Shown: positions 9,828-21,000 of the stretch, one piece after another
How positions within the stretch are numbered: position 1 is the first letter of the stretch
Layout: every line of letters begins with the position of its first letter
Assembly: GCF_030272615.1 (NCBI RefSeq)
Contig: NW_026729196.1
Span: forward strand, 62,001-126,000
Source: Cryptomeria japonica
Lineage: Eukaryota; Streptophyta; Pinopsida; Cupressales; Cupressaceae
Length of the DNA stretch: 64,000 bases
Reading direction: 5' to 3'
Notes under the pieces: generated by a model
What the model was told of the DNA's origin: nothing
The model's input: the letters and a program-made list of their open reading frames with translations, nothing else
Database searches by the model: none
Program-made: the position numbers and the translations under genes

Positions 9828-9858
9828 CCGATACAGTAGGCATTGAACCGACTGAACC
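9828..9858 (-). promoter_or_regulatory. Leader repeat D, copy 1, upstream of ORF192
   Basis: A 31-nt repeat containing AGTCGGTTCAATGCCTACTG, read on the minus strand. It lies 166 nt upstream of the ORF192 start. With copy 2 it shares a longer 5' flank (GGAGAGATTCT...GTGGAGGTAGATG). Within it ATGCCTACTGTATCGG could start a short frame MPTVSE that stays open for 70 codons through the hairpin. Conservation and placement suggest a leader or promoter segment; this is inference. Confidence 0.6.
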
Positions 9859-9945
9859 GCCCAATGGCATCTACCTCCACTAGAATCTCTCCTCCCACCC
9901 CCCTACTATTTGAAGGGGCCCCCCCTCTATATAATTGAGGTTGCA

Positions 9946-9968
9946 CTCGATTCTATACGTAACATGCC
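9946..9968 (-). repeat. Dispersed repeat family B copy
   Basis: Exact core CATGTTACGTATAGAATCG on the minus strand. Confidence 0.85.
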
Positions 9969-10241
9969 CACAACCCCTACTATTCTAAAGGGATCGCGAA
10001 TATGACTGGCCATTATTCATTCGGGCGACCCAACTGCGTTCGAATAGTAGGGGCCCCGAGCGGAACCCTACAATAATCTGCCCTACGGGCATTTTTCTGT
10101 CTCGTATGACTGCAAATGAAGCCCTGCCCCTATTACTCCGAAGGCAGCTTCATCCTCCCTCCCATCCTACTCGCAACTATAATGGGGGGTGGGGGGGGTG
10201 GGGGATGGACTAACGAGTTCCCCTCCGGTAGATTAGTTGGG

Positions 10242-10264
10242 GGCATGTTACGTATAGAATCGAG
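10242..10264 (+). repeat. Dispersed repeat family B copy
   Basis: Exact core CATGTTACGTATAGAATCG on the plus strand, followed by AG. Confidence 0.85.
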
Positions 10265-10356
10265 AAACGGCTTTCTCGTCCCACCCCCTCCCCCCCAAAT
10301 TAGAGTTGTCTTCCCCCCCATCTATAGTTGTTGTTGATTATTGTAGGGTTAGGATT

Positions 10357-10377
10357 CATGTTACGTATAGAATCGAG
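10357..10377 (+). repeat. Dispersed repeat family B copy
   Basis: Exact core CATGTTACGTATAGAATCG followed by AG, 115 nt downstream of the previous copy. Confidence 0.85.
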
Positions 10378-10454
10378 ATGCGGTCAACTATCGGCCCATC
10401 AACTCAAATAGTTGTAGGGGAGTTCCCCACCCGGGGCCCCGCAGCCTGCTTTCC

Positions 10455-10508
10455 AAGGTCACCCGGATTCGAACCGGTACTGAAGCTCCATTGTTGCTCC
10501 GCGACCTT
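10455..10508 (-). ncRNA. tRNA-like element lacking a D arm
   Basis: On the minus strand 54 nt fold like a truncated tRNA. There is a 7-bp acceptor helix (AAGGTCG with TGACCTT, one G-U), a 5-bp middle helix (GGAGC with GCTTC around a 9-nt loop) and a T arm with the canonical TTCGAAT loop closed by CCGG/CCGG. No D arm fits between acceptor and middle helix. Its sequence matches no standard plant mitochondrial tRNA that I recall. It may be a decayed tRNA or a t-element, the tRNA-like shapes that direct RNase P/Z cleavage of plant mitochondrial mRNAs. It lies between the ends of ORF304 and ORF192, a natural place for transcript processing. Confidence 0.5.
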
Positions 10509-10823
10509 CCGCCTCATCATAGTCGTTTTACCATAGTCTCCATCATAGTATCCCATAGTCTCCATCATAGTATCCCATAGTCTACATCATAGTTGTTCTC
10601 CCGAATACCAAAGGGTTCGAATTGACGGCTGGTAACATTGATTCAATGGACATTGACATAATAGTAATATTCCGTCTATTTGGGAAGATTCCCCGAATAC
10701 CCGAGAGGGGAATGATCATAGGAAATGTTGAATATTTGACGAGATCCATTTCGGGAACGTGGAACGGAGGGGAAATTCCGGAGGGGACTTGATTCTGAAT
10801 TCGGAATCGATCACCAGTTCTAG
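10509..10823. other. Spacer with a short tandem repeat
   Basis: 10538-10590 carries about two and a half copies of a 24-25 nt unit (CATAGTCTCCATCATAGTATC). The remaining sequence downstream of ORF304 is non-repetitive and unassigned. Confidence 0.6.
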
Positions 10824-11738
10824 CTATTTTTTGCGCACTTCCAATACCCTAGCTATGATTTGTTCATGGAGTTTTTCTTGGAGAGTGCGCAACCTGTCCA
10901 TTTCGTCGGCAAGTTGCGGAAAGTGCTCCCGAACTTGGGTATAATCGTCAGGGTCACAAACCATACTCACGGTATTGCCGTGATCATAAATAATCTGTTC
11001 ACACAGGGCAATGTCGCTCAGTAGTGAATAAATAGCCACGACGGCAGGGTCGTTGTGCACTGGAGCAATAGGTGTTTCTGCCCAGGTCAACTCAACACCA
11101 GGCTGCGGAAGTATCCCGGGCGGCCCCCTCCAATCCACGCACTCTTCAGGTGCCGGCCACCCGTCTTGGGCCCGATCTGCGATGGGTTCGGCGGGGGGTA
11201 TCAACTCTCCCTCCCCCTGCTTCATCCCCCAGCCAGAGTTGGAGGAGGACTCGCCCGTGTAGAAAGCGGGGGCTTTCCCTTTACTGGGGTCACGATCAAA
11301 TGACAGAGAGGGAGTTGGAAGAGAATCATCCCCATCCTCTGAGGGAGTCTCGAGGGAGGCTGGGATAGATATAGATGGGTCGGGGGGGCAATTTGATGGC
11401 GGGGTCTGTCCCTCGCCCATCCCATCTCCCGCAGTCGCCTCTTCTTCCGAGTGACCTCCCCCCCCAGAGTCAAAGTAAGGAAAAGTAGCCTCCATTCCAG
11501 CCTCAGCGGCCCCATCTGCCCACAATTCCCAGTCGTCGAAGCCAAACTTTGCTGGAAATGAAGTATGAATTATTCTCGAACCGCCCCACTTAGAAAGCGG
11601 CGCATTCCAAAAATATGGAGAGACAGGACCACGCCATTGACTCCTTAGGCTGAAAACACTCAATGCTCGGTCCAACTTCAAATCATCTCTCATCGCAAAA
11701 TTGACGGAATCGAATCGGGGAAGGTTTGATGAGGACAT
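10824..11738 (-). CDS. ORF304, unassigned protein with acidic/Pro-rich centre and helical C-terminus
   Basis: No family is recognised. The frame is open for 304 codons with ATG at 11738. Layout: residues 1-90 are mixed globular-looking sequence ([20 protein letters not shown], then [12 protein letters not shown]). Residues 91-230 are low-complexity, rich in Pro, Gly, Glu, Asp and Ser. Residues 231-304 are predicted helical ([21 protein letters not shown], then [22 protein letters not shown]) and end in KK. No membrane span or signal is seen. The C-terminal region resembles by eye the helical region at 63.7-63.9 kb. It lies on the same strand as ORF192 and nad4, with leader repeat D 320 nt upstream (12059-12088). 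The long intact frame with normal amino-acid balance supports a real gene; the low-complexity centre is the main reservation. Confidence 0.6.
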   Translation of the reverse strand: MSSSNLPRFDSVNFAMRDDLKLDRALSVFSLRSQWRGPVSPYFWNAPLSKWGGSRIIHTSFPAKFGFDDWELWADGAAEAGMEATFPYFDSGGGGHSEEEATAGDGMGEGQTPPSNCPPDPSISIPASLETPSEDGDDSLPTPSLSFDRDPSKGKAPAFYTGESSSNSGWGMKQGEGELIPPAEPIADRAQDGWPAPEECVDWRGPPGILPQPGVELTWAETPIAPVHNDPAVVAIYSLLSDIALCEQIIYDHGNTVSMVCDPDDYTQVREHFPQLADEMDRLRTLQEKLHEQIIARVLEVRKK

Positions 11739-12058
11739 GGTTTTTTATCTTCTTTTATTTGGGGTAAGCAATAATTTGTCAAGGGGCGGGGGGGTCATTG
11801 GTGCCGCCACGGCGGCTAGAACGTAGCAGCAACAACTTTTTCCGGACGGGGCCAGCCGGAGCTGGAACCAGTAGTTGTTATTGACCCCGGTGGCTAGAAC
11901 GAGGCAAACACAACTACTTCTCTCCGGGCCAGCCGGAGCTGGAACCAGTAGTGAGTTTCAAGAGCTCCGGTGGCTAGAACGGGGCCCAAACAACTTTGAA
12001 CGACCGGGGCCCGGGAGAGACAGTACGCAGCGGCTAGTGGGGCCAGCCGCCGAAAAAA
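11739..12058. repeat. 78-80 nt tandem repeat upstream of ORF304
   Basis: From about 11812 to 12030 a unit starting GGCTAGAACG recurs at 11814, 11892 and 11972 (spacing 78 and 80 nt). The inner motif AGCCGGAGCTGGAACCAGTA is at 11854 and 11931. The third unit is truncated and diverged. The array sits between leader repeat D copy 2 and the ORF304 start. Confidence 0.8.
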
Positions 12059-12088
12059 CGATACAGTAGGCATTGAACCGACTGAACC
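12059..12088 (-). promoter_or_regulatory. Leader repeat D, copy 2, upstream of ORF304
   Basis: Same element as at 9828-9858, read on the minus strand (AGTCGGTTCAATGCCTACTG core). It lies 320 nt upstream of ORF304 and shares the extended 5' flank at 12092-12123 with copy 1. Regulatory role inferred. Confidence 0.6.
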
Positions 12089-13080
12089 TACAATTCATCT
12101 ACCTCCACTAAGAATCTCTCCTCCCACCCCAGTCAAGCGAATAGTAGGGATCTGAATAGTAGGGCCATAGAATGTCGAGGGGCCAACTAGAGCTCCCTCC
12201 CACTGCCACCTGCAATAAGGAATCGTGGCTTATTCTAGCAGGTTTCTTCATAGGAGTTCCATAGTCGACGTTCCTTATTAATCAGTCAATCCATAGAATT
12301 GTAGGGAGCCCTTGAGAATTAGGGGGCTAGAATAAGTGGGGGGAATTCTAGTTGCGGGTGGGAGGAATTCTAGCCCCTTTATCGCCCCCCCCCCACCCTT
12401 AATCAGGGCTATAGCGGTAGGTAGGGAGCCCGAATTCTCGATTCTATACGTAACATGCTTGCGTTGTGGGGGGGCCCTACTATTTGCCCTACTATTCTAT
12501 TAGTCGGGAGGGAACAATAGGGCTATACCTCCCACCCAACTATCTCCTCCCCCTACTATTTGTGAGGGCCCCCGTACTCGCCACAAGCTTATTAATTCTT
12601 CTAGCAAGTTCCCTACCATTCTAGGGGCATTGACCCCATAGAATTGTAGGGGCAAGCTTATTCATTATTCTAGCAAGCTGATTCCCGCCCAATTCGATGT
12701 GGGGGGTGGGTTGGGAATAATAGTTGAATTGTAGGGTAGCCATTTTGGAAACCAAATATTCTACGTAATACAACCCTCATTTACTAGTGGTAGGCCAAAA
12801 GGGTCGGGGTTCGGTATTTTCAGCTGATCGCAAGAACAAATTTTATCGCATTTGAGCCATTTCATGACCTAGTTTATTACCGGTGTATTACATATAGAAA
12901 CTGGTACACTACCGTAGGGGCTGTAAATTCGAGAAACCTGCTAGAATCGAGTCGAGCAGTGAATTAATAAACCTGCTAGAATAAGTTAATGGCATCAGTT
13001 CATTAATGACGTGCCCTAGGGGTGGGTGGGAGGCGGAGGCTATGGATGCGCTTGCACTCGTGCCGTTGCTAGAATCGAGC
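12089..13080. repeat. Dense dispersed-repeat region
   Basis: A mosaic of family A (CATAGAATTGTAGGG), family C (ATTCTAGCAGG, GCTAGAATCGAG) and G/C tracts, with a family B copy at 12437-12458. A short non-repetitive island lies at about 12740-12910. At 13017-13033 GGGGTGGGTGGGAGG is a G-quadruplex candidate. No gene is seen. Confidence 0.6.
12437..12458 (-). repeat. Dispersed repeat family B copy
   Basis: Core CATGTTACGTATAGAATCG on the minus strand. Confidence 0.85.
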
Positions 13081-16000
13081 TAGAAGAACCCTTTAGCGGG
13101 TGGGTGGGAAATAGTTCCGGGTGGGTGTAAGATAAAGCGAATAATGGCATCAGTCCATAGAATTTTAGGGCTTGATTGAAACCTGCAATTATAGTTGCTA
13201 GAATCGTCGACTGGCATTCGTAAGTTATGTGTTTCCGAATCCAAGTCTACTGAGTTTCGAGTCCATCGGTGCCGAAACTTACAGGTGATCATCCTGTCAT
13301 TACTGGTGTCCGATATTTCCCATATGCATGCATTTAGGTCATAGGTGTTAGTGATCACATTAAATCCTAGTGGCTGGTGTTGCTATCTAGGGAGTTGGGT
13401 CCCGTACGGGGGCACCAGATTGATTCGAGCAGGAGTGACGAAATGGAGTGCCCCTCTGGCACTAGGGAAGCGAGATGGAATTGACTCCAGTAAGACTGGT
13501 GTTGCTATCCCCTACGGGCCACGGCACCGAAAGTCAGGAAGTTGGTCACGGATGATTGGGTATTCGGACCAGGTCTCTCTCCCATTACTGGATTTGTTGC
13601 ATTCGTTCTTGGTACGCTACATGTACTATAGTGAGCCCTACTATTATTCAAGATTGACAGTCAAGAATATTTGTTCTAGATTATCCACAACCAACAACTG
13701 ATCAATAAACCTAACAACTAAGAAATAAACTTCTAAAAGATTATGTGCCCCCTACAATAATCTACAATTATTATTGGGGGGGGGTGGGGGGGGGGCTTGA
13801 TAGGGGATTGAGGGCAATAAACTCTCTTTTATTCACTAGTTTCTGTTTCCCTATTCGTCCCTATTGATTGCTGAGGGGTACTAACAACTGACTTTGATGC
13901 ATGATCTTCCCACGTCCCTAATGAGTGAACCTAGTTTCTATCTATTGGTTGCAGCTCCTATGTCTCTGCCTTGTCTCCGAACTGGTTCTTGTCCACCAAT
14001 GAATTAATCTTGGGCCCTACTATAACTAGAGTACGATTGCGTATGGGACCAGAGAATGAAATCGGAGATGTATGGCACCAGCCATAGAGAGGTATGGGAG
14101 TATGGGACAAAAGATGTATGGAATCAGAGCTTATATTATAGAAGATATTCTCCCGCCAATAGAATCCCTATAGAATGGTAGGGCGAATCCCTATAGAATG
14201 GTAGGGCTTATTCTCTATGCATAAAAGAACGAAACTTGGGTGCTGCACTCACTTCGAATAAAGCAACACAGCTAACAAACAAATAGTGATTTCTAGTACC
14301 GTAGCCACTTTAGTGCTTTAGTCACCTGTGGTATAGCAATGATAGCGCCAACCAATAGTACAACCACTTAGATATAACCCAGACTGGGTGTTCTCCGGAG
14401 GCCACTTTGCTTGACAGTCAATTAGAAAACATATCCTTTTGATGCCTTTCATCCCTGCAGATGAACAGCGCCCTTTCCCTGTTTGCGCCTTCCTGATGCC
14501 CGTTCTTTTGATGCCTAAATTCATCCACCCCTACTATTCTAAAGGGTATCGTTGTTCCCACATTGTCTCTCTCTCCTGGTCACACTGGTCCAGCTTTGTT
14601 AGCCAGAGACAATTTTGTTGTTGTTTCTTTCCGCCGCCCGCATGTCTGCGTGTATCTAAATCCTCCCACTTGTAGAGTAGATTATCGGCTAAGATTCTAG
14701 CATAATTCTTGTCCCCGCCCCTTAGATTAGTAGTGGGCCCCTACGGGGGATATTGCTTAGTTCATCAAGATCCTATGGACGTTAATTCGGGATTAATCGG
14801 ATTCAGTTAGAGTCTGATTTGCTTCCGCAGCTTCAGCTACTGAAAAAGCAGGCCCTAGAAAAGTCCACTTCCGAGCCCCAAATCGACGTGCAGCTTCAGC
14901 TTATGGATCGATAAAAGCCCCTACAATTCTATGGGAGTTATGCCATAGTTTCTATAGGGCTCGTGATTATGATTCTTATTCCGATTCCCGGTGTACCACC
15001 AGCTAAAGCTCACTAAGAAAAGAACTGAAAGGGTGCCTGTCAATTATGGCTCGTATTGTATTGGGAGAGATTTGGAGTAAGTAATAGGTCTAGGGTAGGG
15101 GCGCCATTAGCCTGCTAGAGTAAGGGAAGGAATTAACTGACAGAAGTGCCTCACATTCATAAAGAAATAACGGCTTTATTGGGGAATGACGTATATAGTC
15201 CAAAATCCCCACCTTCAAAACTGCTTCCTATAAGCTTTCATTCGAGCAGTTAGGGCGACTGCCCGGGGGTTTAGCCCTCAAACACTGGACCTTTCATATT
15301 GGTTCGACCAGTTGTGCATGCACACTGTAATAACCGCATGCCTAGTATAACAAGGGGTGAAACCTCGACGCTGAACAAGAAGCTTGACTAGCGCAGGGGC
15401 CCCTTAGAATAGTGGGGGAGCTTGGAAAGTTAGTGGCGACTTTCCCCCCCCCTATACAAAGGTCATTGTCTACTCCAAGCCGTCGAACCGCCTCATGCCA
15501 TTAACCATTAGGAACTACGTCCTGCTGTGTTTGCATTTGGTTAAGCTCAGCATCACCCCTGTATCTACTGGTTAAGGGCTAAGCGATTGCCCTACTATTC
15601 TATAGGCTTTCCCTGTATTCTCTCGGTCAAAGGATAGCCGCTCCCTGAGGTTGATGCCATACACCATTGGGCAAGGGTTGACGCTTTAGGTTTAAGCTGC
15701 CGGAATGCCCTTTTGACAACATCATCGGAACCCTTTAAATAGTAGGGGGCCGGTGTCTTGTGGCTGTAATGGAAAGGGTGAGCCCCCTTAGGAGCCAGCC
15801 TTACACCTATCCAGAAAGCACGGAACCAAACGGGCACCCTGCATTTGAACCCCAGGGATCAAAGAATGCAGGAACTCCGCTCAGGCCCAGCTAAATCTCG
15901 AGAGAATCCTACCAACCGAATAAGCACCCGCCACTCTCTTACTTCCACCCTGCAGGGGTGGGTGGGGGGCAACCCCTTTTGTCCTCCAGCCGTTCCCACC

Positions 16001-16419
16001 CCGCTACCATAGAATTGTAGGGGCCCCCCCATAGCAGAGACACGGACCCGTACCCATCTTTACCTAAGCACATAGGAGGCTACCATCCATTGAAACAGAC
16101 GTCAGGCCGTGCGTCCCGCTACCCATTGACTTATAGGGGCGAGGCTGCCTTTTTAATATCATCATTGCATCTGAGAACCTAAACCTTACTATTAAAGCCA
16201 TCCCACATTACATTTATGTTTATGACAGACAGAGCACCTAGCTATCTATGGAGGTAACCGAGCGAACAACCAAATAGGGAAGGGGTAGGAGACTTAATCA
16301 ACCAGAACCTCCTATAATAGCCCGAAAACAAATGGCGGTCGCTCCGGGCCAGAGAAAGATGGTTAAGAAGATAGGGGAGGGGCTAGCAGATGAGCGAATG
16401 TATGATGCAAAGGTATAGG
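13081..16419. other. Unassigned spacer
   Basis: Mostly non-repetitive sequence without recognisable genes. Open frames (13080-13358 and 15595-15837 minus, 13345-13701 and 14439-14675 plus) lack domains. Family A copies occur near 14160-14205 (two in tandem), 14529-14546 and 15596. A long-G run follows CTACAATTATTATT near 13750-13790. 14820-14920 has a small patch of the minisatellite composition. No tRNA or rRNA is seen. Confidence 0.4.
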
Positions 16420-18060
16420 TAGCTTCAGTAGCACCAATTTCGATAGCACCAGTAGCTTCGTGTGGTGCGAGGTGTACTTCTTGTAGTGAAGGTCGAATGG
16501 TAGCATTAATTCATGGTGGTTCGATCGAGAGCCCTTTAGAATAGTAGGGCCCCCCCCCTTTCTATAGTTTTATAAGGATGATTGGATCTTAAAAGAATGG
16601 AGCCAGATTTGAAACGAACTATGACTTTAGCAATGGAATCGGTCCATTCACTGACTCTGTTACTGGTTATAGGTCAAAATGCAAATGCTGGGTGGAGGTG
16701 CTGGGTCAATTACCACCTTAGCTGCTGCTGAATCCGCTACTGGTTAAGGGATTGGAAGGAATGCCATCTCTACTACTTTTGTCTCTGCGGTGTGCTTTTG
16801 GTTTTTCAACTGGGCATGCATGCCCCCTACCATTCTATAGGCTAGCAAGCTGATTAATTGAGTGGTATACTGCCCATGCCTCTGAACGCTGGTGAAACTC
16901 CTGCTTTTCCCTGCTTTGCACGCCTATAGGGTGAGAGAAGAAACTACGGGGTCCTGATCTCAATCAAATGCCTCTGGAAACAGTGATGGGGCTGCTACTT
17001 AGAGCTCTTATGAATATGGGACTGAGCGAGGCCCTACGGCCCCCCCGACTATTATAGTTGCTGATTCGAGCCCTACAATTCTCTCGGGGTATCTCGAATT
17101 GTGGGAGGCTCCCTTAATTAATTAGCCTAGCTCAGTCAACCCCATATAATTGTTGGGAATAAGCTTGCTAGAGTAACCCCATAGAATTGTAGGGCTAGTT
17201 GGAGGTAGATGAATTGTAAGGGGTGGAGAGGTTGGAACTGGTGTCTGAGATGCTGGCTATAAAACGTCGAACAGGTGTATCTAGATATGCTCCTAGCACT
17301 CGGTCAATTGGCTCTGGATCATCAAGAGGCTCTGAATCTCCAATTGCTGCCCCTACCATTCTAAAGGGCCCCCTATCAATTCTATGGGGACCTCTACCAA
17401 TTGAATATGGAACTAGCTATCGGTCTGACTCGGATGCTGGGTCAATTACCTTTGCCTCTATGACTTCTGCTCCTATCCGCCTCTACCACTTGCTCTACCA
17501 CGGTTGCTTGCTCGGATGCTTCTTGCTCGGTAAACGTTTCATGTCGGTGGTTCAACTCATGGTCCTGAAACCGCTGCTTCTACCTCTGCTGCCGGTGGAC
17601 CTGTTGGTGAGACTCGGGCAACTGAATCTGCGTATGGCACTGATGATAAGACTGCTTTATATGATGGGTCGACTGTTGGATCAACAGGTTCTGAAATCGG
17701 ATAAACTCGCCTACTATTATTTATGCGATATGGATCCAGACGAAGGAAGGAAGGAAGCTGGGACTGGAAGGTATGGGAGCTCAGACGCTTACTCGGACGC
17801 TGCTATTGGTGGTTCTGGGGCCACCCTTGCTTCCTCTGCTGCTGCCACCTTAGACGTTATCCCTGCCACTGGTGAATCTGCAATGGGTTCTGCCTCTGTA
17901 GGTTATGGCGGCTCTGGAACAGATTATGGCTCTCCAGGCACTGCCCCTACGGGGATCTGCTACTAGGGACTCTGCATATGGAACTGCATCCACCGTTAAC
18001 ACTGGCTCCGTCCTAGCCTTTACCTATTCAGGTGAAAGTGGGGTCTCATATTGCCAGGGC
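16420..18060. repeat. Gly/Ser/Ala/Tyr-type minisatellite array with inserted palindromes
   Basis: Imperfect repeats such as GGTTCTGGAACAGATTATGG, GCTGCTGCC and TCTGGATCATCAAGAGG dominate. One plus-strand stretch (17223-17966) is open for 247 codons with Gly/Ser/Ala/Tyr-rich ends (GSASVGYGGSGTDYGSPG) but a Leu-rich middle that is the same array in another phase. Family A palindromes interrupt the array at 16532-16550, near 17347-17372 (two adjacent) and near 17940. The open frame is taken as a product of stop-poor repeats, not a gene. Confidence 0.55.
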
Positions 18061-21000
18061 TCTGCTCCTTGGTCCCTATGAAAAGCACTTCAGTGTCGGT
18101 CGATGACGAAAGCTTTGTTGGCTCAGTTTCGGTTTCCCCCATTATTTATATCGGTGATCGCAAGCAGCAAAGGCTTGCTCCTGTAGACGCCATGACAAAA
18201 TTTGACCTCGCTACGTATACTACACGAGCCCTTGATGGCGACAAAGGTTCACTTTAGAGGGCTCGACGAAACGATCCCCCCGAGTAGCACGGGGGAAGGA
18301 GAACCGGGAGAACCTTTTTTTATGCTTCAATTTAGTACGAAAAGCCCAATGCTTGCTTAGCCGCGACAGCCTTAGAAAGTCAATATTCCACTGATGAATT
18401 CGGACAGCTCTAGGCGTGCTATTCGCTGGATCATTAGTTCAAGTTCCCCCAGATGTGCATGTTACCGGAAATACATGTGCTATGTTGTCGTAATTATGCC
18501 ATGTTATCAGTGCTATGAAGATTGAATAACGAGAAAGAAGAAGCAGTTTAACCAATGGCGGATACGGAAAGAGGGTTTGACCACCAGACGCAATGGAGAT
18601 AGTCTCAAAGGCAGCACCTAACCCTGATCCATATTTCTTAGCGGCTGACCGACTATACATACACTCTCCTATGAGACTTTCTCTGTACACTTTGGTAAAC
18701 GCGTTCCGTACTTTGACCCGTAACTAGTCAATCTCTGTCTATGACTTTGGTCAAAAACTTCCATCCCTGCTTCCGGCTCCGATACTGCTACTAACACTGT
18801 TGCAGGTAGCGCTGCTGCTCGTTATTCTACAAATGGAATAGGATATGCATACGGTCCGATGGAGCTCGGATGTACGAAGGATGCCACTCGATCCGTCCAA
18901 AACCAACACCTTCGTAGCGTGGTGCGACCCAATAACTTCTTTCGGGGCGGAAGAAGTTAAAGTAGGGGTTTCAAAGTGGGGAGAGGCAAAAGCCTGGGTA
19001 CAGGCGACATTCGAGTAAGCATTCCCACCATTGACGGATCGAAACCCAGTTCAGGGACCATAGCCCCCACCCAGCGCAGCCTTCGCCCGATTCCGGGTAA
19101 CATAGCCCCCGCAGTAGATTCCGTCGATCGAGATCGGAACCTACCCGCATCAACCGCTGCGGTTTTATTCATTGATCCAGTTTCTTCATAAGCAAAAGCA
19201 ACCATTTGACCAGTCAAGAAATCCTTCAGGTTCTGCTGCTGAATCCGCAAGGCAGAATGTTAAGCGGGAAAGATGTATCCTTTCCAATTATGTAGCCCCT
19301 AACAACGGAGCGAGCTGCGAGAGGGGCAGGAGCAGATTCATTTCGATATTCATAAGTAGCCGCAGAGGCCTAGACGAGGACAGGGGAGAGGGGTTTCTCC
19401 TTTCATTTCTCTTTCTTCTATGGGCCGGAACGGAATAAAGAAAGAATTCAACCTCAATTTTCGGAAAGCCTTTCGAACCAAGCCCAGCTGGAATGGAGTG
19501 CAAATCAATTTCCCTTCCTGGCGCTTCATTTTTGTTCCCCATGGATTTGCAATACCTGAACCAGCGGATTAAGCTTTTACCAACCCAAGATCAAAGGCAG
19601 AAAGGAATGGCAGGCTAACGCAGCTAAGCTAAAAGTAGTGGGCAAGGAAGCGCTCTTCACCGCATGCCCTCGCTACATGCCCCACAACCCTCAATGACAC
19701 GCTGTAATAAATTACCCTATACCACGCTAACGAAAGCAACCTGACATAAGCGCACTAGCACACTCATTTCAATCTGTTTTTCATAAGTTTGAATCTACTC
19801 GTGCACCTGGTTTTTACACTTTTTGAGCCAAAAATGAGGCTTTCCACGCACTTCCTTTTGTCAAAGCCAACCCCGAAAAGAATCACTTTATGCCCCTTTG
19901 TACACTTAGTTTAGGCCACTTCTTTCAATTCCAGTTTAGGCAACTTCTTGAAACGTTCCAAGCTTAAAAGCAAAGAGGGCTAGGCCAGAACAGAAGTGGC
20001 AGGGTGCCAAGCAGTTCCTTCCATAGATAGAGATAGGTGGTATTCCCGGATCACGCGTAGAGAGAGCGCTAAAAGGGAGGAGTTAGCTCGTTCGAAAGAG
20101 GTACTATTACCGCGAAAGGTTCCGTTCCCTGGTTGCTCAACCCTGTTTAACCCTAAGGGACCGGGGCAAGCTGAGCAGTTTATCCTTTCCACTATTGACT
20201 GACTGATTCCAGGACCTGTCCTTATATACAACCATCTTCCTTTAGTTTAGTTGCGGTTGAGTGCTTTGTTTCGCTAGTTACGCGCGAGCTCTTTCTTCGC
20301 TGCTTCTCCTGGTTGCCTTCTTTTCTGTCGTGCTTGCTTATGGCAGGCCCTTACTGAGCATCCCACCCCTCCGCGCAAGAGGGCTTCTTCTTTCGCCGCT
20401 TCCGCTGCTTGGTGTTCCGAGGAGTTCCGGGCTAAGTACGAAGCAATTACTTTAACCAACCTTCTTTGGAAAGGCCTTCCTTTCACCAGGAGAAAATGTA
20501 TCCTCGCTTGCTTATTCATATGATGTTGGATTTGCAATTGATGTTGGATTTGCAATTGAAACTAAAGCCTCACCAGCAGCTTCATCTTCTGCAAAAAGTT
20601 CCCCTCTGCCCTGAAAAACCGATGTTTTGGACCCGGGGACCTAAGCTTTGCTAAAGCCGTGAAAAGGAGTGGACGGTTTTCTTTTGGCCTAGTTGGACTG
20701 GTTCGCCTAATCGAAGAGCCCCTACCTTACTTGTTTACCGTACTAGACCTCCATATCATATGGCCCACCTCGGATACGAAAGAAGGACAGGATTGGTTCC
20801 ACTAGCCGATGCTTAAGCGTCAGCCCTTGCCTCCTCTTCCCCATAAGCCTCATCTGCACCTGAAGAAGAGTCATAATTTTCCAAGTAATCATTTTCAAAA
20901 TCTACATCCTCCGAAGCCTATCAATGTTCAATATTTAGTTCCATCCGCAACAAGTTACCCACCTACCTTGGGATAGGCGGTTGCCGGAGGCTTGAAGCTG

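Larger units (their letters stand above)
9870..10454. other. Spacer with dispersed repeats
   Basis: Contains family B copies at 9946-9968 (minus), 10242-10264 (plus) and 10357-10377 (plus), family A copies (9975-9992 and near 9900), and G-rich tracts such as GGGGGGTGGGGGGGTGGGGG near 10183-10203. Two opposite open frames here (10116-10337 and 10133-10321) mirror each other and are composition artefacts. No gene is seen. Confidence 0.6.

Noticed and set aside
17223-17966. 247-codon open frame as a gene
   Set aside because: Its sequence is the same degenerate minisatellite found at several other loci, with a Gly/Ser-rich phase switching to a Leu-rich phase; no domain and no conserved start.
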